A stretch of 64,000 nt of DNA, taken from the NCBI GenBank assembly GCA_019359505.1, contig JAHHHD010000001.1, positions 62,001 to 126,000 on the forward strand, in the 5' to 3' direction. Both the position numbers and the translations under genes were made by a program. Origin of the DNA: Drouetiella hepatica Uher 2000/2452. GTDB taxonomy: Bacteria > Cyanobacteriota > Cyanobacteriia > Elainellales > Elainellaceae. The notes beneath the pieces were generated by a model, which was given only the letters and a program-made list of their open reading frames with translations, was not told the origin of the DNA and did not search any database. This document shows, in pieces, positions 8,701-16,823 of this stretch (its first letter is position 1; every line of letters starts with the position of its first letter).

Positions 8701-11075
8701 AGTATCTCCACGAGTTCCAGCTGCACGGTTAGCCCAACCTTCTCAGCAGGACGCAGAATCACCTGGCGATAGTCGGCTTCATGCAGCACCGAAGGAACCA
8801 GCAGATTAGAACCCTGAAGCTGCTTTGCTAGAGCCGGATATTCCAAACAGAGCGCTATAAAATCGCTGCGGAGGGTCAGGATCAGCTTGAAGCGATCGCT
8901 AGCATGTTCCAATCCGCCCAACACCAGATCTAGAAATCTTTGCCGCTCTGCCGCAGAAGCTAGGGTAAAAAGCTCCTCAAACTGATCGATGATCAGCACC
9001 GTTACTGGCTCAGGACAGGAGCGCAGCCAGTGAACAAAGCCTTCAGATCCCTGATTCAGCATTCCTTCTAGCTGGAGCTGATGATACTGGCGATCGGCTT
9101 CTGTATTTCCCTCCGCAAGACACTGAATCAGAGCCTCTACAGGATGCGCTCCTGGACGCAGGCTGCCCATCCACCAGGCATCGCTCCCTGGCACCCGCTT
9201 GCCTTGGCGCAACTCTGCCATCAGCCCTGCCATCACCACGGAAGACTTGCCGCTGCCAGAAGCCCCCACTACCGCCAGAAACGATCGCTCGGTCGCTTTA
9301 ATCAATTGCTGAATCAGCAGTTCTCGACCAAAAAAGAAAGCTGCATCTTCTTCCGCAAAGGCTCTCAAACCCATGTAAGGGCAGATCCCCCAATCAAATT
9401 CTGCGGAGTCTTGCCGCAGCTCCATGAGGTTAGGCAGCACTTCGATTACCCGATCGCCCGATAGCCAAAGATGCGGAGCGATCGCGTTACCTACCAGCGT
9501 TGCCTCAATTTGGGCGATCCACCCTGCGCAGGGCAATCCGGTCTGGGGATCGGCTGCCATTAGCGTCTCTAGCAACACGCTGGCAAAAGTATCAGGATAG
9601 GTGAGAGGTGATGCTGCCGCAATCACACATTGACCGATGCGCTGACCCGCCTCAATCTGTAAATCTTCTACCCATTCGCCCAAATCTGTTGCGCCGGGGC
9701 AATCCAAAATCACGATTTGGTGGGGAATGGGCGATCGCCGCAACATCTGCCGCAACCAAGAGCGGCTAATCTCTACCCCATCTTTTAGCAATAGCCGCGC
9801 TTCCCCGGTTTCCGTATGGGCAACGCGTCCCCGCAGATAGAGCAGCACGATCGCATCTTCTAGCCCTTCACTGATTTGTGGACTCAGCGATCTGCTCGAT
9901 TGATCGCCTGCCAGTTTGCTCACTTGCAGCCCTGCGACGATTGCATCTTTTACCTTTGCCCAGCCCGTCTTAGACTGAGGAAAGTAGCGCAGCTCAAAGC
10001 CCCCTTGCGATCGCAAAACCTTGCTCATTGACAGCGTTACCGCGCTGCCACCCAGCCCCTCAATCATAAAAGCCTGCCGGGGGTGCCGCAGAGGAGCCAC
10101 CTCTGGCTTAAAACCCACAATCAGCCTGCCGCCCCCTTTGCCAATCCGCTTTGGCGTCTGGAGCGGGTATTCTGGCTGAAGCTGAGTTTCGCCCCGACTC
10201 CGCTTTTGCTGATTGACTAATCGCAACTGCTGATTGGTCTGATCGACATAGTGCAAGGTCTGATAGTAGACATACTCATACAGGGCATTGACCCCAATCA
10301 CGCCTTGCTCGTCTGCCGCTCCGCCCAGCAGCCCTCGCATCAAAAAATAGGTAAATACGCCATGCCCTAGCTCCGGGAATTTCCAAGATTGCTGTTCCTG
10401 GTCGCAAGAGAGTAAGGCATAAAAGCCTTCGTTTTGTGCCGATCGCTGCTGCAATAGCTCCACGATTTGCGAAGTCGGGTTGACTAGGGGCACCCTGCCC
10501 CTATCTTGTTCTGGATGCGATCGGGAAGCCTTGCCGTCAGGCTCACCATGACTGACTATGCCGCCGTGACAGACATCTAGCCACACCCACTGCTGATGAG
10601 CCGGACATTGATTCAGTAAAATCAGCAGAGCCTGAACGCTAAGCCCTGTTTCAGCTAAAGCCTCTTGACGGGTGTTGGCAAGGCACAGCACCGCCTGATG
10701 ACTATCAGGATCAAGAATGCCATGACCCGCAAAGTAGAACAGCACCGTATCTTGCGGTTTTGCCTCTGCCACGATCTGCTTAAGGCTATCCTGGACGGTT
10801 TGCAGATCAGGAGGCTGGACTAATGGCTGTAGACGCTGTTCTCGCGAGTGCTGCTCAAATGCGTCGTGATAGAGCCACACCGCTTTTTTGGGAAAAGTTT
10901 GCGTTGCTAAGGCGATCGCCTCGCCCAACCCCCGACAGTCCAACGCTGGATAGGACAAGTCTGAAAAGTACGGTTCCTGATACTGATTGACCCCGACCAG
11001 CAAAACCCACAGCTTGGCTTCTCCCGTTTCCAGGGCACAACTGACGCGGCTGGTTCTGATGTTGGCTGGATTCAT
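5739..11075 (-). CDS. Caspase (C14)-STAND NTPase-WD40 repeat protein
   Basis: A 1778-residue multidomain protein. The N-terminal C14 caspase-like domain (about residues 20-290) keeps the dyad: His118 in FYFAGHG and Cys169 in LDVCHGG. A second, degenerate CHAT/caspase-like module may follow (about 340-560). A STAND/AAA-type NTPase begins with PYMGLRAFAEEDAAFFFGRE, then Walker A VVGASGSGKSS (near 600) and Walker B LIIDQFEELF (near 695). A charged, probably coiled helix precedes one membrane segment (about 1067-1087). I count 14 WD40 repeats from about 1150 to 1745, enough for two seven-bladed propellers. The end resembles the short C-terminal tail common in cyanobacterial WD40 proteins. By family knowledge such proteins are sensors coupled to a protease effector (programmed cell death or anti-phage response). 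Ligand and target are unknown. No effector partner is adjacent. Confidence 0.93.
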   Translation of the reverse strand: MNPANIRTSRVSCALETGEAKLWVLLVGVNQYQEPYFSDLSYPALDCRGLGEAIALATQTFPKKAVWLYHDAFEQHSREQRLQPLVQPPDLQTVQDSLKQIVAEAKPQDTVLFYFAGHGILDPDSHQAVLCLANTRQEALAETGLSVQALLILLNQCPAHQQWVWLDVCHGGIVSHGEPDGKASRSHPEQDRGRVPLVNPTSQIVELLQQRSAQNEGFYALLSCDQEQQSWKFPELGHGVFTYFLMRGLLGGAADEQGVIGVNALYEYVYYQTLHYVDQTNQQLRLVNQQKRSRGETQLQPEYPLQTPKRIGKGGGRLIVGFKPEVAPLRHPRQAFMIEGLGGSAVTLSMSKVLRSQGGFELRYFPQSKTGWAKVKDAIVAGLQVSKLAGDQSSRSLSPQISEGLEDAIVLLYLRGRVAHTETGEARLLLKDGVEISRSWLRQMLRRSPIPHQIVILDCPGATDLGEWVEDLQIEAGQRIGQCVIAAASPLTYPDTFASVLLETLMAADPQTGLPCAGWIAQIEATLVGNAIAPHLWLSGDRVIEVLPNLMELRQDSAEFDWGICPYMGLRAFAEEDAAFFFGRELLIQQLIKATERSFLAVVGASGSGKSSVVMAGLMAELRQGKRVPGSDAWWMGSLRPGAHPVEALIQCLAEGNTEADRQYHQLQLEGMLNQGSEGFVHWLRSCPEPVTVLIIDQFEELFTLASAAERQRFLDLVLGGLEHASDRFKLILTLRSDFIALCLEYPALAKQLQGSNLLVPSVLHEADYRQVILRPAEKVGLTVQLELVEILLQDLHGTRSLPLLEFVLEQLWELCIADKRIANQHVAGELTLQAYQQIGGLKGALDRKAQAVYDSLDPEAQDCAQWIFLSLTQLGEGTEDTCRRVIKSDLIVEKYSTALIDRTLQALIAARLVAVATDAVDAANPVMPNADFMDLNSTEPRYADSESLNPFAPKSDIAALSLPTTSIEMVHEILIGQWSTLREWLEVSRARGRSQRQIKRAMDQWRHSGQQPESLLHGIRLDAAEEIYANPTQTLSPEVQQFIEAGLEKRQSAERQAQKQLKQAKRTIALASILGAAALGLGIFAYLQRQQSLIREIKTLNALSESQLLSNRSLESLTTALEATQQMQQLGFMGGAADITTQTIATLEQSIEATQEQNRLEGHTQSVNSLSVSPDGQMIASGSDDTTVRLWRLDGTSLGTWQTSGRVRAVEFSPDGQTVVTASLEGETSAIALWNVADGKVRLRIDVPDQISSLVFSPNGAFLAAGGHDGTAKIWNAKSGRLLRTLTGHQGQVNAIAFSPDSRTLASAGEDNAVKLWDIVKSQMIRSLASRPAAIYGIAFSPDGKSLAAAGDPALPDGNAALMLWDLTKGNLAQGASASGTAQILEGHRTPVSSIAFSPDGKSLLSASGDATLRLWRVRDGAFIQALKGHSSAVLTARFSSDGNTVFSGGADKTVRSWDIRSLQPPTDSAYALSLSARTFALAGWDGTIRVWDQDKLQLIKSWEGHKTSISALVYSPDGSLLASGGDDPTIKLWDAKTGELVRSLIGHKARINSLGFSPIDNLVISGSDDQTLKLWNLTDGRMISSFSTAPDSASSVAFSPDGRILAIGGYSNTVKLWRIDGTLLQTLTGHSLAVTAIAFSPDGNTLASASWDNTIKLWRVQDGTLLQTLTGHQNGVTSLAYSPDSATLASGGADHALKLWNAETGALIKTLIGQSDPVLSLSFSADGKTIFSASEATGFRYWDLNEDKLFRRGCDRLQDYLRTHPNVGKGLLNNCS

Positions 11076-11124
11076 GATTTTAGCCTAACGCTGCTCTTGG
11101 GTGGCGGGGTGTTGTTGATTTCAT

Positions 11125-11179
11125 GTATGAATTTTTTTTGAAAGGGGCGCAAAGTGACCCTTTCAAAAAAAATTCATAC
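11125..11179. repeat. 22-bp perfect-stem hairpin between convergent or adjacent genes
   Basis: Arms 11125-11146 and 11158-11179 are perfect 22-bp inverted repeats starting GTATGAATTTTTTTTG, with an 11-base loop GCGCAAAGTGA. It lies between the SagB-type gene (ending 11222) and the caspase gene start, so it can terminate the minus-strand SagB transcript. It belongs to the hairpin class described under findings. A partial copy of the left arm is near 63673-63692. Confidence 0.75.
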
Positions 11180-11221
11180 CCAGATTAAGCAATTCCGGTT
11201 GCGGCAATGCCGCTTCAGATC

Positions 11222-12802
11222 TCAACGGCGGGGTCGCCCCAGCGTCGTGATGTATAAAACCGCTTCATCGATCGGGATGCCTAACACCTCATTCACCTCA
11301 TCATCAAAAAATCCGGCAATGCCGCTCACCCCCAAGCCTAACCGAATTGCCGCTAGATTCAGCCGCTGCCCTAAATGCCCTGCATCCATATGCAAATAGC
11401 GATAGACGCGATCGCCATACTGCAATGTGGCTCTGTTCAAATCCGCCGTGTGGAACAGCACCACCCCTGCATCGCGTCCCAGATTTTGCCCTAGGCACAG
11501 CCGATGCAGCTCCTGCCGAAAGTTTTTGAACCGAATTTGCCGCAGCTCTTGGGCTTTGGGCGCGTAGTAGTAGCAGCCTTCCTCCAGACCATCAACCCCT
11601 GAAACTGCAATAAAAGTCTCTATTAGGCTCAGATCAAAATAGTCAGGGGCAGGGTCAAGACCCTGTTCTACATAGTTTTGCGGCTGGTAGGTGAAGTCTA
11701 ACAGCGTTTTGAGTTCATCCAGGCTCAGGCTTGCCCCGCTCAGAGCACGGGTCGATCGCCGCTTTAAAATTGTGCTGGCCAGCTCCGCTAAATTCTCTCC
11801 CCACGGCGCAGGAACAGCATGATTCATCGAAACTTTTAGGCAAAAAGGAAAGTTATACTGGTCTGCCTGACTCGTCGTTGCCACTTGGAGGGTCTGCTTC
11901 TCAATCAGCTTTTTCAGCGAAGGCGCATCTTGGGTGGCAGGAATTTGCGTCGCCTTATGAAAATAGGGCAATAGCTCACCATCGGGCAGCTTGGGATAGG
12001 TCATTTGACGAACTGACGGCAGACAGGTAGGAGCCAACGGCAGATTTTCGCGGATATTGAGGCGATCGGCAAGGGCTAGCACGGCGATCGCCCCTTCCTG
12101 CTCAGGATCGAGGTAGAGCATCCGATTCACGGTTTCATCCATAAATCCGCCAATTAAGTGGGGGCGATAGTCGTTGATGGCGCTTGCCAGCTCAATGTTG
12201 CCCAACAAATGTCCCGTGTCTAGGAACATCCGACGATAAGCGCGATCCTGGTATTTCCAGACTGATCGATGGAATAGAGTGGTGACAACGATCGCGAGTT
12301 GGGTTTGATCTAGAGTAGGGTGCCAAAAGCAGGCATCTTGCAAGGTTGACCACACCTCGCTATCCCAAAAGCGGAGCAGAGAATGGCTTTGAGCCTGATA
12401 GCTGTAGAGTCCTGCGGCTAAGAGAGGCGTACCTCTAGAAATTAAGTAAATTTCGGCAGGATAAAGCGCGCCCGCCGAAGGAGAGGCGCGTAGATAAATC
12501 ATCTCACCGCTCATGCGGGTCGCCATCTTAACCGTGAGTCCATAGCTGTGGAACAGCAGCCGTGAAAGTCGCCGCCAGCTCTGATCTTCAGCAAGGCGAC
12601 TCCCCGCAGCTTCATCAACATGAACGGATTTATCCGGCTTATCGGTTAAATAGGGCTTTAAATCGAAAGCTGCACCGATCTTATATTCCTTGAAAGGACT
12701 GGGCTGCTTTGACCAATCTAGATCGATGTCTTTAAGAGTAGCCGGATGATATTTCGTGCGTTTGTGATAGTGCTGCGCGATTGAAACAGGTCGGTCTGCC
12801 AT
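11222..12802 (-). CDS. Tandem SagB/ThcOx-type nitroreductase-fold oxidoreductase
   Basis: About 526 residues from the chosen ATG at 12802 (MADRPVSIAQHYHKRTKYHP); an in-frame ATG at 12871 is less likely. It has two nitroreductase (FMN) modules. The first contains RASPSAGALYPAEIYLISRG and a later TGHLLGNIELAS/GGFMDETVN. The second contains RRSTRALSGASLSLDELKTLL and DAGHLGQRLNLAAIRLGLGVSG/FFDDEVNEVLG. SagB/ThcOx relatives oxidise azolines to azoles in peptide natural products, or act as stand-alone FMN reductases. No YcaO, precursor peptide or transporter is next to it, so a stand-alone role is more likely. The exact substrate is not known. A 14-bp tandem duplication lies just upstream (12815-12842). 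Confidence 0.85.
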   Translation of the reverse strand: MADRPVSIAQHYHKRTKYHPATLKDIDLDWSKQPSPFKEYKIGAAFDLKPYLTDKPDKSVHVDEAAGSRLAEDQSWRRLSRLLFHSYGLTVKMATRMSGEMIYLRASPSAGALYPAEIYLISRGTPLLAAGLYSYQAQSHSLLRFWDSEVWSTLQDACFWHPTLDQTQLAIVVTTLFHRSVWKYQDRAYRRMFLDTGHLLGNIELASAINDYRPHLIGGFMDETVNRMLYLDPEQEGAIAVLALADRLNIRENLPLAPTCLPSVRQMTYPKLPDGELLPYFHKATQIPATQDAPSLKKLIEKQTLQVATTSQADQYNFPFCLKVSMNHAVPAPWGENLAELASTILKRRSTRALSGASLSLDELKTLLDFTYQPQNYVEQGLDPAPDYFDLSLIETFIAVSGVDGLEEGCYYYAPKAQELRQIRFKNFRQELHRLCLGQNLGRDAGVVLFHTADLNRATLQYGDRVYRYLHMDAGHLGQRLNLAAIRLGLGVSGIAGFFDDEVNEVLGIPIDEAVLYITTLGRPRR

Positions 12803-12814
12803 AGGGAACTCTAC

Positions 12815-12842
12815 ACGGAAGGCTAGATACGGAAGGCTAGGC
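12815..12842. repeat. 14-bp tandem duplication upstream of the SagB-type gene
   Basis: ACGGAAGGCTAGAT (12815-12828) is followed directly by ACGGAAGGCTAGGC (12829-12842). It lies in the 5' region, just before the preferred start. Confidence 0.7.
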
Positions 12843-12948
12843 GGTTCGTCACTACTCTGATCTTGCCACACGCAAATCTTTAGACTTTCTTCAAATCACA
12901 ATTTTGCTTGTGAAGTGAGTTCTCTATGTCTTTTCTCTTCAGGTCTCT

Positions 12949-13836
12949 TCAGGACAAACGTTTAACTGGAATTTGCAGTTCTACAACGACAGCATCAAAA
13001 TCAAGCTGGGGATTACATTCCCACTGATCCTGAACCTGTTCAAACTCGCGCCCAAATAAATGAATTTCTCGGTAGGCTCCGTCCGCAGAGTAACCGTTTT
13101 CACCCATCCAAGTGAATAATTCGATTAACCCTTGTCCGATATCGCTGAGTTTGCCATAGCGAGTGAGACTAGCCATCGTTTGAACTAGGGGTAATTCATA
13201 AAAATACACTTGTTCCTTCAGGGGATACAGGGCAGACGGAACTGCTGCTGGATCGATCGCTACCGCCATTTCCATATCAATATCCTTTTCTGTATATTCA
13301 GCATTGTGATAGATTGCCATTTCTGGCTCACCTGCTTTGATACGATGCTGATTGAGCCAGGTATAGACCTCTGCATACATCTTCCCCCGATACGGAAGTA
13401 TGGCTGTTACGGTAGGAACAATTTGGCGAGTTGCCGCAACGACTTTCGGTTCCACTCGCTTCAGTACGACTTCGTAGTCCGCTAATTTACCTTCGCGCTC
13501 AATTTGTCTGAGCCGTGCCTCAACCCGCGTCAATTTCGTCATTCCCTCTTGAAGCTGTTGCTCGATTTCAGCTTGCCTAACTGTCAACATTGCGCGCAAT
13601 TCAAGTAGGGTTAGGTCGCTGTCTAGCAAGTCTTTAATTTGATTGAGGGAGAACCCTAAATCCTTGAGGGCTAAAACGCGATTGAGCCGAGGCAGTTGAT
13701 CGACTGAGTAGTAGCGGTAGTCCGTGAAGCGATCGACTTCTATGGGCTTCAGCAAGCTCAATTCCTCGTAATACCGCAAGGTTCGGACTGACACTTGGGC
13801 TAATCGTGAAAAATCGCCAATTCTGAGCATAAGCAA
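12949..13836 (-). CDS. MerR family regulator with GyrI-like effector-binding domain
   Basis: A 295-residue regulator. The N-terminal MerR winged helix (residues 1-75) shows IGDFSRLAQVSVRTLRYYEELSLL and DYRYYSVDQLPRLNRVLALKDLGFSL. A coiled-coil dimerisation helix follows (about 80-120). The C-terminal half (about 130-290) looks like a GyrI/BmrR-type ligand-binding domain that senses small hydrophobic or cationic compounds. No cysteine pattern for metal binding is seen. It is divergent from the DUF4386-SDR pair, and the intergenic region has a MerR-type promoter, so it probably activates those genes when its ligand is present. Confidence 0.92.
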   Translation of the reverse strand: MLMLRIGDFSRLAQVSVRTLRYYEELSLLKPIEVDRFTDYRYYSVDQLPRLNRVLALKDLGFSLNQIKDLLDSDLTLLELRAMLTVRQAEIEQQLQEGMTKLTRVEARLRQIEREGKLADYEVVLKRVEPKVVAATRQIVPTVTAILPYRGKMYAEVYTWLNQHRIKAGEPEMAIYHNAEYTEKDIDMEMAVAIDPAAVPSALYPLKEQVYFYELPLVQTMASLTRYGKLSDIGQGLIELFTWMGENGYSADGAYREIHLFGREFEQVQDQWECNPQLDFDAVVVELQIPVKRLS

Positions 13837-13875
13837 GCCCCTGGAATGAGAACGAAAAGTCTTGCCGCGATCAAG

Positions 13876-13906
13876 TTGACTCTAACGTTACGTCAGACTG
13901 CATAGT
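13876..13906 (+). promoter_or_regulatory. MerR-type promoter with 19-bp spacer and operator dyad
   Basis: A -35 box TTGACT (13876-13881) and a -10-like CATAGT (13901-13906) are separated by 19 bp, the overlong spacer typical of MerR-controlled promoters. The dyad TGAC...AACGTT...GTCA (13877-13895) occupies the spacer. It reads toward the DUF4386 gene. The call rests on sequence and context. Confidence 0.65.
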
Positions 13907-13938
13907 TTGACCTGTAGAACAATTTGAGCATAACCGCT

Positions 13939-14670
13939 ATGGTTCACAGGCAAGAAAACTTCTCTTTTCAGTCTAAGAAATCTCTCTACCGCACCGCAGG
14001 ATGGGCGCTAATTCTTGAAAGTCTGCTGCTTTTTGTGCCTATGGCTATTCTCGGCAGCGCGATTAACTGGCCTCAAAGTCTAGGTGATCCGGCTGAGGTA
14101 ATGCTGCCGCTTCTGGCGCAAAAAGCCGCCACTGTTCGGCTGGGTTACTTTGTTTATCTGATCTACTCAATTCTCTTTTGGCTAGTTGCCCTGTCAACTG
14201 CTCGGATTGTCAGCAACGAGGAGCCGCAGTCCATTGGGCTTCGCCTTGCCACCGGGTTTGGTCTGGCTTCGACGATCGCCCGTTGTTTAGGCATCATTCG
14301 TTGGTTAGTGCCGATGCCCGCTCTGGCAACGCTCTATGTGAATCCTGCAACCTCTCCTCAGACCCGTGAGGCGATCGCGGTCGTCTATCGCGTCCTTAAC
14401 GACTATGCCGGGTCGATTGGCGAAGTGCTGGGAGTCAGCCTATTTGCCGCTCTGTGGCTGGCGATCGTGTCGTTCAGCATTCTGCGAACTCGTCTCTTAC
14501 CCCGATGGCTAGGATTCTTGGGGCTAGTGTCGGCAACGCTTCTAGTCATCCAACTGGCTGAGCTGTTTGGAGTTGACCTGGGTGCCTTCATTACGGTTTC
14601 AGTGAGTGTTTTACAGCTGTGGTTTTTGGCGGCTGGCATTGCGATATTGCGGCAGTTTCATCGCGTCTAA
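13939..14670 (+). CDS. DUF4386-like membrane protein
   Basis: About 243 residues with roughly six hydrophobic segments: an N-terminal pair near AGWALILESLLLFVPMAI and YFVYLIYSILFWLVALS, then further helices ending in VSVLQLWFLAAGIAIL. The pattern and composition fit DUF4386, a family of multi-pass membrane proteins of unknown function. A TTG at 13924 is open, but ATG at 13939 is the better start. It sits immediately downstream of the MerR-type promoter and 51 bp upstream of the SDR gene, so the two probably form an inducible operon. Confidence 0.75.
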   Translation: MVHRQENFSFQSKKSLYRTAGWALILESLLLFVPMAILGSAINWPQSLGDPAEVMLPLLAQKAATVRLGYFVYLIYSILFWLVALSTARIVSNEEPQSIGLRLATGFGLASTIARCLGIIRWLVPMPALATLYVNPATSPQTREAIAVVYRVLNDYAGSIGEVLGVSLFAALWLAIVSFSILRTRLLPRWLGFLGLVSATLLVIQLAELFGVDLGAFITVSVSVLQLWFLAAGIAILRQFHRV

Positions 14671-14721
14671 TCGCTTCACATTCTCCTATTCATCCTCTTA
14701 TTTCCTAACGCGAGAGAATTC

Positions 14722-15657
14722 ATGAAATCAGAACTCCATGTCATTTTTGGGACAGGATCATTGGCACAGGCTGTAATGCGCGAACTGTTGACGCATGATG
14801 TCCGCATTCGGATGGTTAATCGCAGCGGTCAGGCTGCTGTACCTGAGTCGGTTGAGGTTGTTGCTGCCGATGGTTACGACCTGCAAAGCACTGGCAAGGC
14901 GATGCAAGGGGCAGCCGTGGTCTACCAATGTGCGCAACCTGCCTATACCCAGTGGCAAGCCTTATTTCCAAAGCTGCAAGCCAGCATTATGCAGGCGGCG
15001 GCAGTCAACGGTGCCAAGCTGATTGTTGGCGATAACCTCTACATGTATGGGGCGGTAGATTGCCCGATGCACGAAGCCTTACCTAATGCGGCAACGACCC
15101 GCAAAGGGCGCACCCGCGCTCAGATGGCAGAAGCGCTCCTATCTGCACATCAGCAGGGATTGGTACGTGTGGCGATCGCCCGTGGCTCAGATTTTTATGG
15201 CCCTGGCGTGTTGGGTTCCGTGATGGGCGATCGCGTCTTTCCGGCAGTGCTGGCGGGCAAAACGGCTGCTGCGGTGGGCAACCTGGATCTACCCCATACG
15301 TACACCTTTATTGACGACTTTGGCAAAGCGCTGGTTGCTTTGGCGGAGCGAGAAGAAGCCTTAGGGCAAATCTGGCATGTTCCCAATGCTGAAACCGTCA
15401 CAACTCGCCAATTCCTCACCCTTGCGTTTGAAGAAGCTGGACATTCGCCTAAAATGGACGGCATGGGAAAATTCATGATGCGTCTCGCTGGGGTGTTCAT
15501 TCCCGAAGCCCGCGAAACAGTTGAGATGATGTATGAGTTTGAACAGCCTTTTGTCGTCGATCACACCAAATATGTTGAGGCGTTTGGCAATCATGCAACG
15601 CCGCTCCGCACCGCGATTCGGGGAACATTAGAGTGGTACCGTAAGCAAGGCAAATAG
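14722..15657 (+). CDS. NAD(P)-dependent epimerase/dehydratase-like (atypical SDR)
   Basis: A 311-residue Rossmann-fold protein. The nucleotide-binding loop is near the N-terminus (VIFGTGSLAQAVMREL), followed by an Asn-Arg after the second strand (MVNRSG), which suggests NADP preference. Further marks are VYQCAQPAYTQWQ, DNLYMYGAVD, RGSDFYGPGVLG and TYTFIDDFGKALV, as in extended/atypical SDR epimerase-like proteins. The substrate is unknown. It follows the DUF4386 gene in the same direction and is probably under the same MerR control. Confidence 0.85.
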   Translation: MKSELHVIFGTGSLAQAVMRELLTHDVRIRMVNRSGQAAVPESVEVVAADGYDLQSTGKAMQGAAVVYQCAQPAYTQWQALFPKLQASIMQAAAVNGAKLIVGDNLYMYGAVDCPMHEALPNAATTRKGRTRAQMAEALLSAHQQGLVRVAIARGSDFYGPGVLGSVMGDRVFPAVLAGKTAAAVGNLDLPHTYTFIDDFGKALVALAEREEALGQIWHVPNAETVTTRQFLTLAFEEAGHSPKMDGMGKFMMRLAGVFIPEARETVEMMYEFEQPFVVDHTKYVEAFGNHATPLRTAIRGTLEWYRKQGK

Positions 15658-15662
15658 CATCT

Positions 15663-16460
15663 ATGCGAACAACCTTTGATCGAGATTGGAAGCCTCTGCT
15701 GTCGATCGCCCTGATTTCGGTTGGGGTAGGGGCGATCGCCTCTCTACAATTCCCCCAAATTCAGCGCTTGGCAAACCGGAGTCAAACGGTTTCTGCCGAA
15801 AAAATTCGCCAGGAAGTTGAGGTCGAGCGGGCACGTCTCAATCTGGTGAAAAGTCTTCCGAGCTTCGGCTTCAATAATTTGCTTGCCGACTGGTCTTTTC
15901 TGAGCTTTCTCCAATACTTTGGCGATGAGCCGGCTCGCACCAAGACAGACTATAGCCTCAGTCCTGACTATTTTGAGGTCATTCTGAGCCGCGATCCTTA
16001 TTTTCTAAATACCTACACGTTTGCATCTACCAGCATCTCTCTTTATGCTGGGATGCCCGAAAAATCCGTGGTGTTGATGCAGCAGGGTTTGCAATCCCTC
16101 AAGCCCAACGTGCCCCCTGGCTCTTACTACGCTTGGCGGCAGCTCGGCATCGATCAACTGCTGTTTCTAGGAGATGCCCAAGCAGCTCGACAGTCGTTTG
16201 CAACGGCAGCAACTTGGGCGCGACTCTCCTCCCTGCCCGGAAGTGCAGACGTTGCGGATAGCTCTCAGCAAACGGTCGATTTTCTGACTCGAAATCCTAA
16301 CAGCAAAACAGCTCAGGTGTCGGCATGGACAATGATTCTCAGCACTGCTCCCGACGATCGCACTCAGAAGATGGCGATCGACCGAATTGAGGCTCTGGGC
16401 AGCAAGGTCGTCAAAACCCCTGACGGCACCTACAGCATTCAGGCACCTGAAAAAGACTAG
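15663..16460 (+). CDS. Conserved cyanobacterial membrane-anchored protein
   Basis: A 265-residue protein with one N-terminal hydrophobic segment (LLSIALISVGVGAIASLQF), then a soluble helical domain that may be TPR-like (SPDYFEVILSRDPYFLNTY, GDAQAARQSFATAATWARL). I recognise it only as a type of conserved cyanobacterial protein without known function. It starts 5 bp after the SDR gene stop codon, so it may be co-transcribed, but ndhO follows closely and it may equally belong with that housekeeping group. Confidence 0.75.
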   Translation: MRTTFDRDWKPLLSIALISVGVGAIASLQFPQIQRLANRSQTVSAEKIRQEVEVERARLNLVKSLPSFGFNNLLADWSFLSFLQYFGDEPARTKTDYSLSPDYFEVILSRDPYFLNTYTFASTSISLYAGMPEKSVVLMQQGLQSLKPNVPPGSYYAWRQLGIDQLLFLGDAQAARQSFATAATWARLSSLPGSADVADSSQQTVDFLTRNPNSKTAQVSAWTMILSTAPDDRTQKMAIDRIEALGSKVVKTPDGTYSIQAPEKD

Positions 16461-16537
16461 AGATTGCCAAAATCCGCTAAAATCAGGGCAATTAAGCTGA
16501 GCAATACAGTCGTTCAGTCCACCTACAGGCTAGAAAT

Positions 16538-16753
16538 ATGGCAGTCAAAAAAGGAGACGTGGTTCGGGCAATTCGAGAGCAGCTTGAGAATAGCCTGGAG
16601 GCAAAAGCCAGTGACGTGCGGTTCCCTCCCTATATTTTTGAGACCAAAGGCGAAGTGCTGGAGGCCAAGGGTGATTACGTTTTAGTTAAGTTTGGTTACG
16701 TTCCAACCCCCAATTTTTGGCTTAAAGCCGATCAATTGGAAAAGGTTGGTTAA
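16538..16753 (+). CDS. ndhO: NAD(P)H-quinone oxidoreductase subunit O
   Basis: A 71-residue protein that matches NdhO end to end: [19 protein letters not shown] at the start, then [21 protein letters not shown] and [19 protein letters not shown]. NdhO is a small peripheral subunit of the thylakoid NDH-1 complex used in respiration and cyclic electron flow; it occurs only in cyanobacteria and plastids. The length is the usual one. No other ndh gene is in the window, which is normal for this scattered subunit. Confidence 0.96.
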   Translation: MAVKKGDVVRAIREQLENSLEAKASDVRFPPYIFETKGEVLEAKGDYVLVKFGYVPTPNFWLKADQLEKVG

Positions 16754-16823
16754 TTTTTGCCGGATTCTCACTGTGTTGAGGGCAAGATTTGAATTCCTAC
16801 GCAGATTTTGACCCTTTCAAGCC

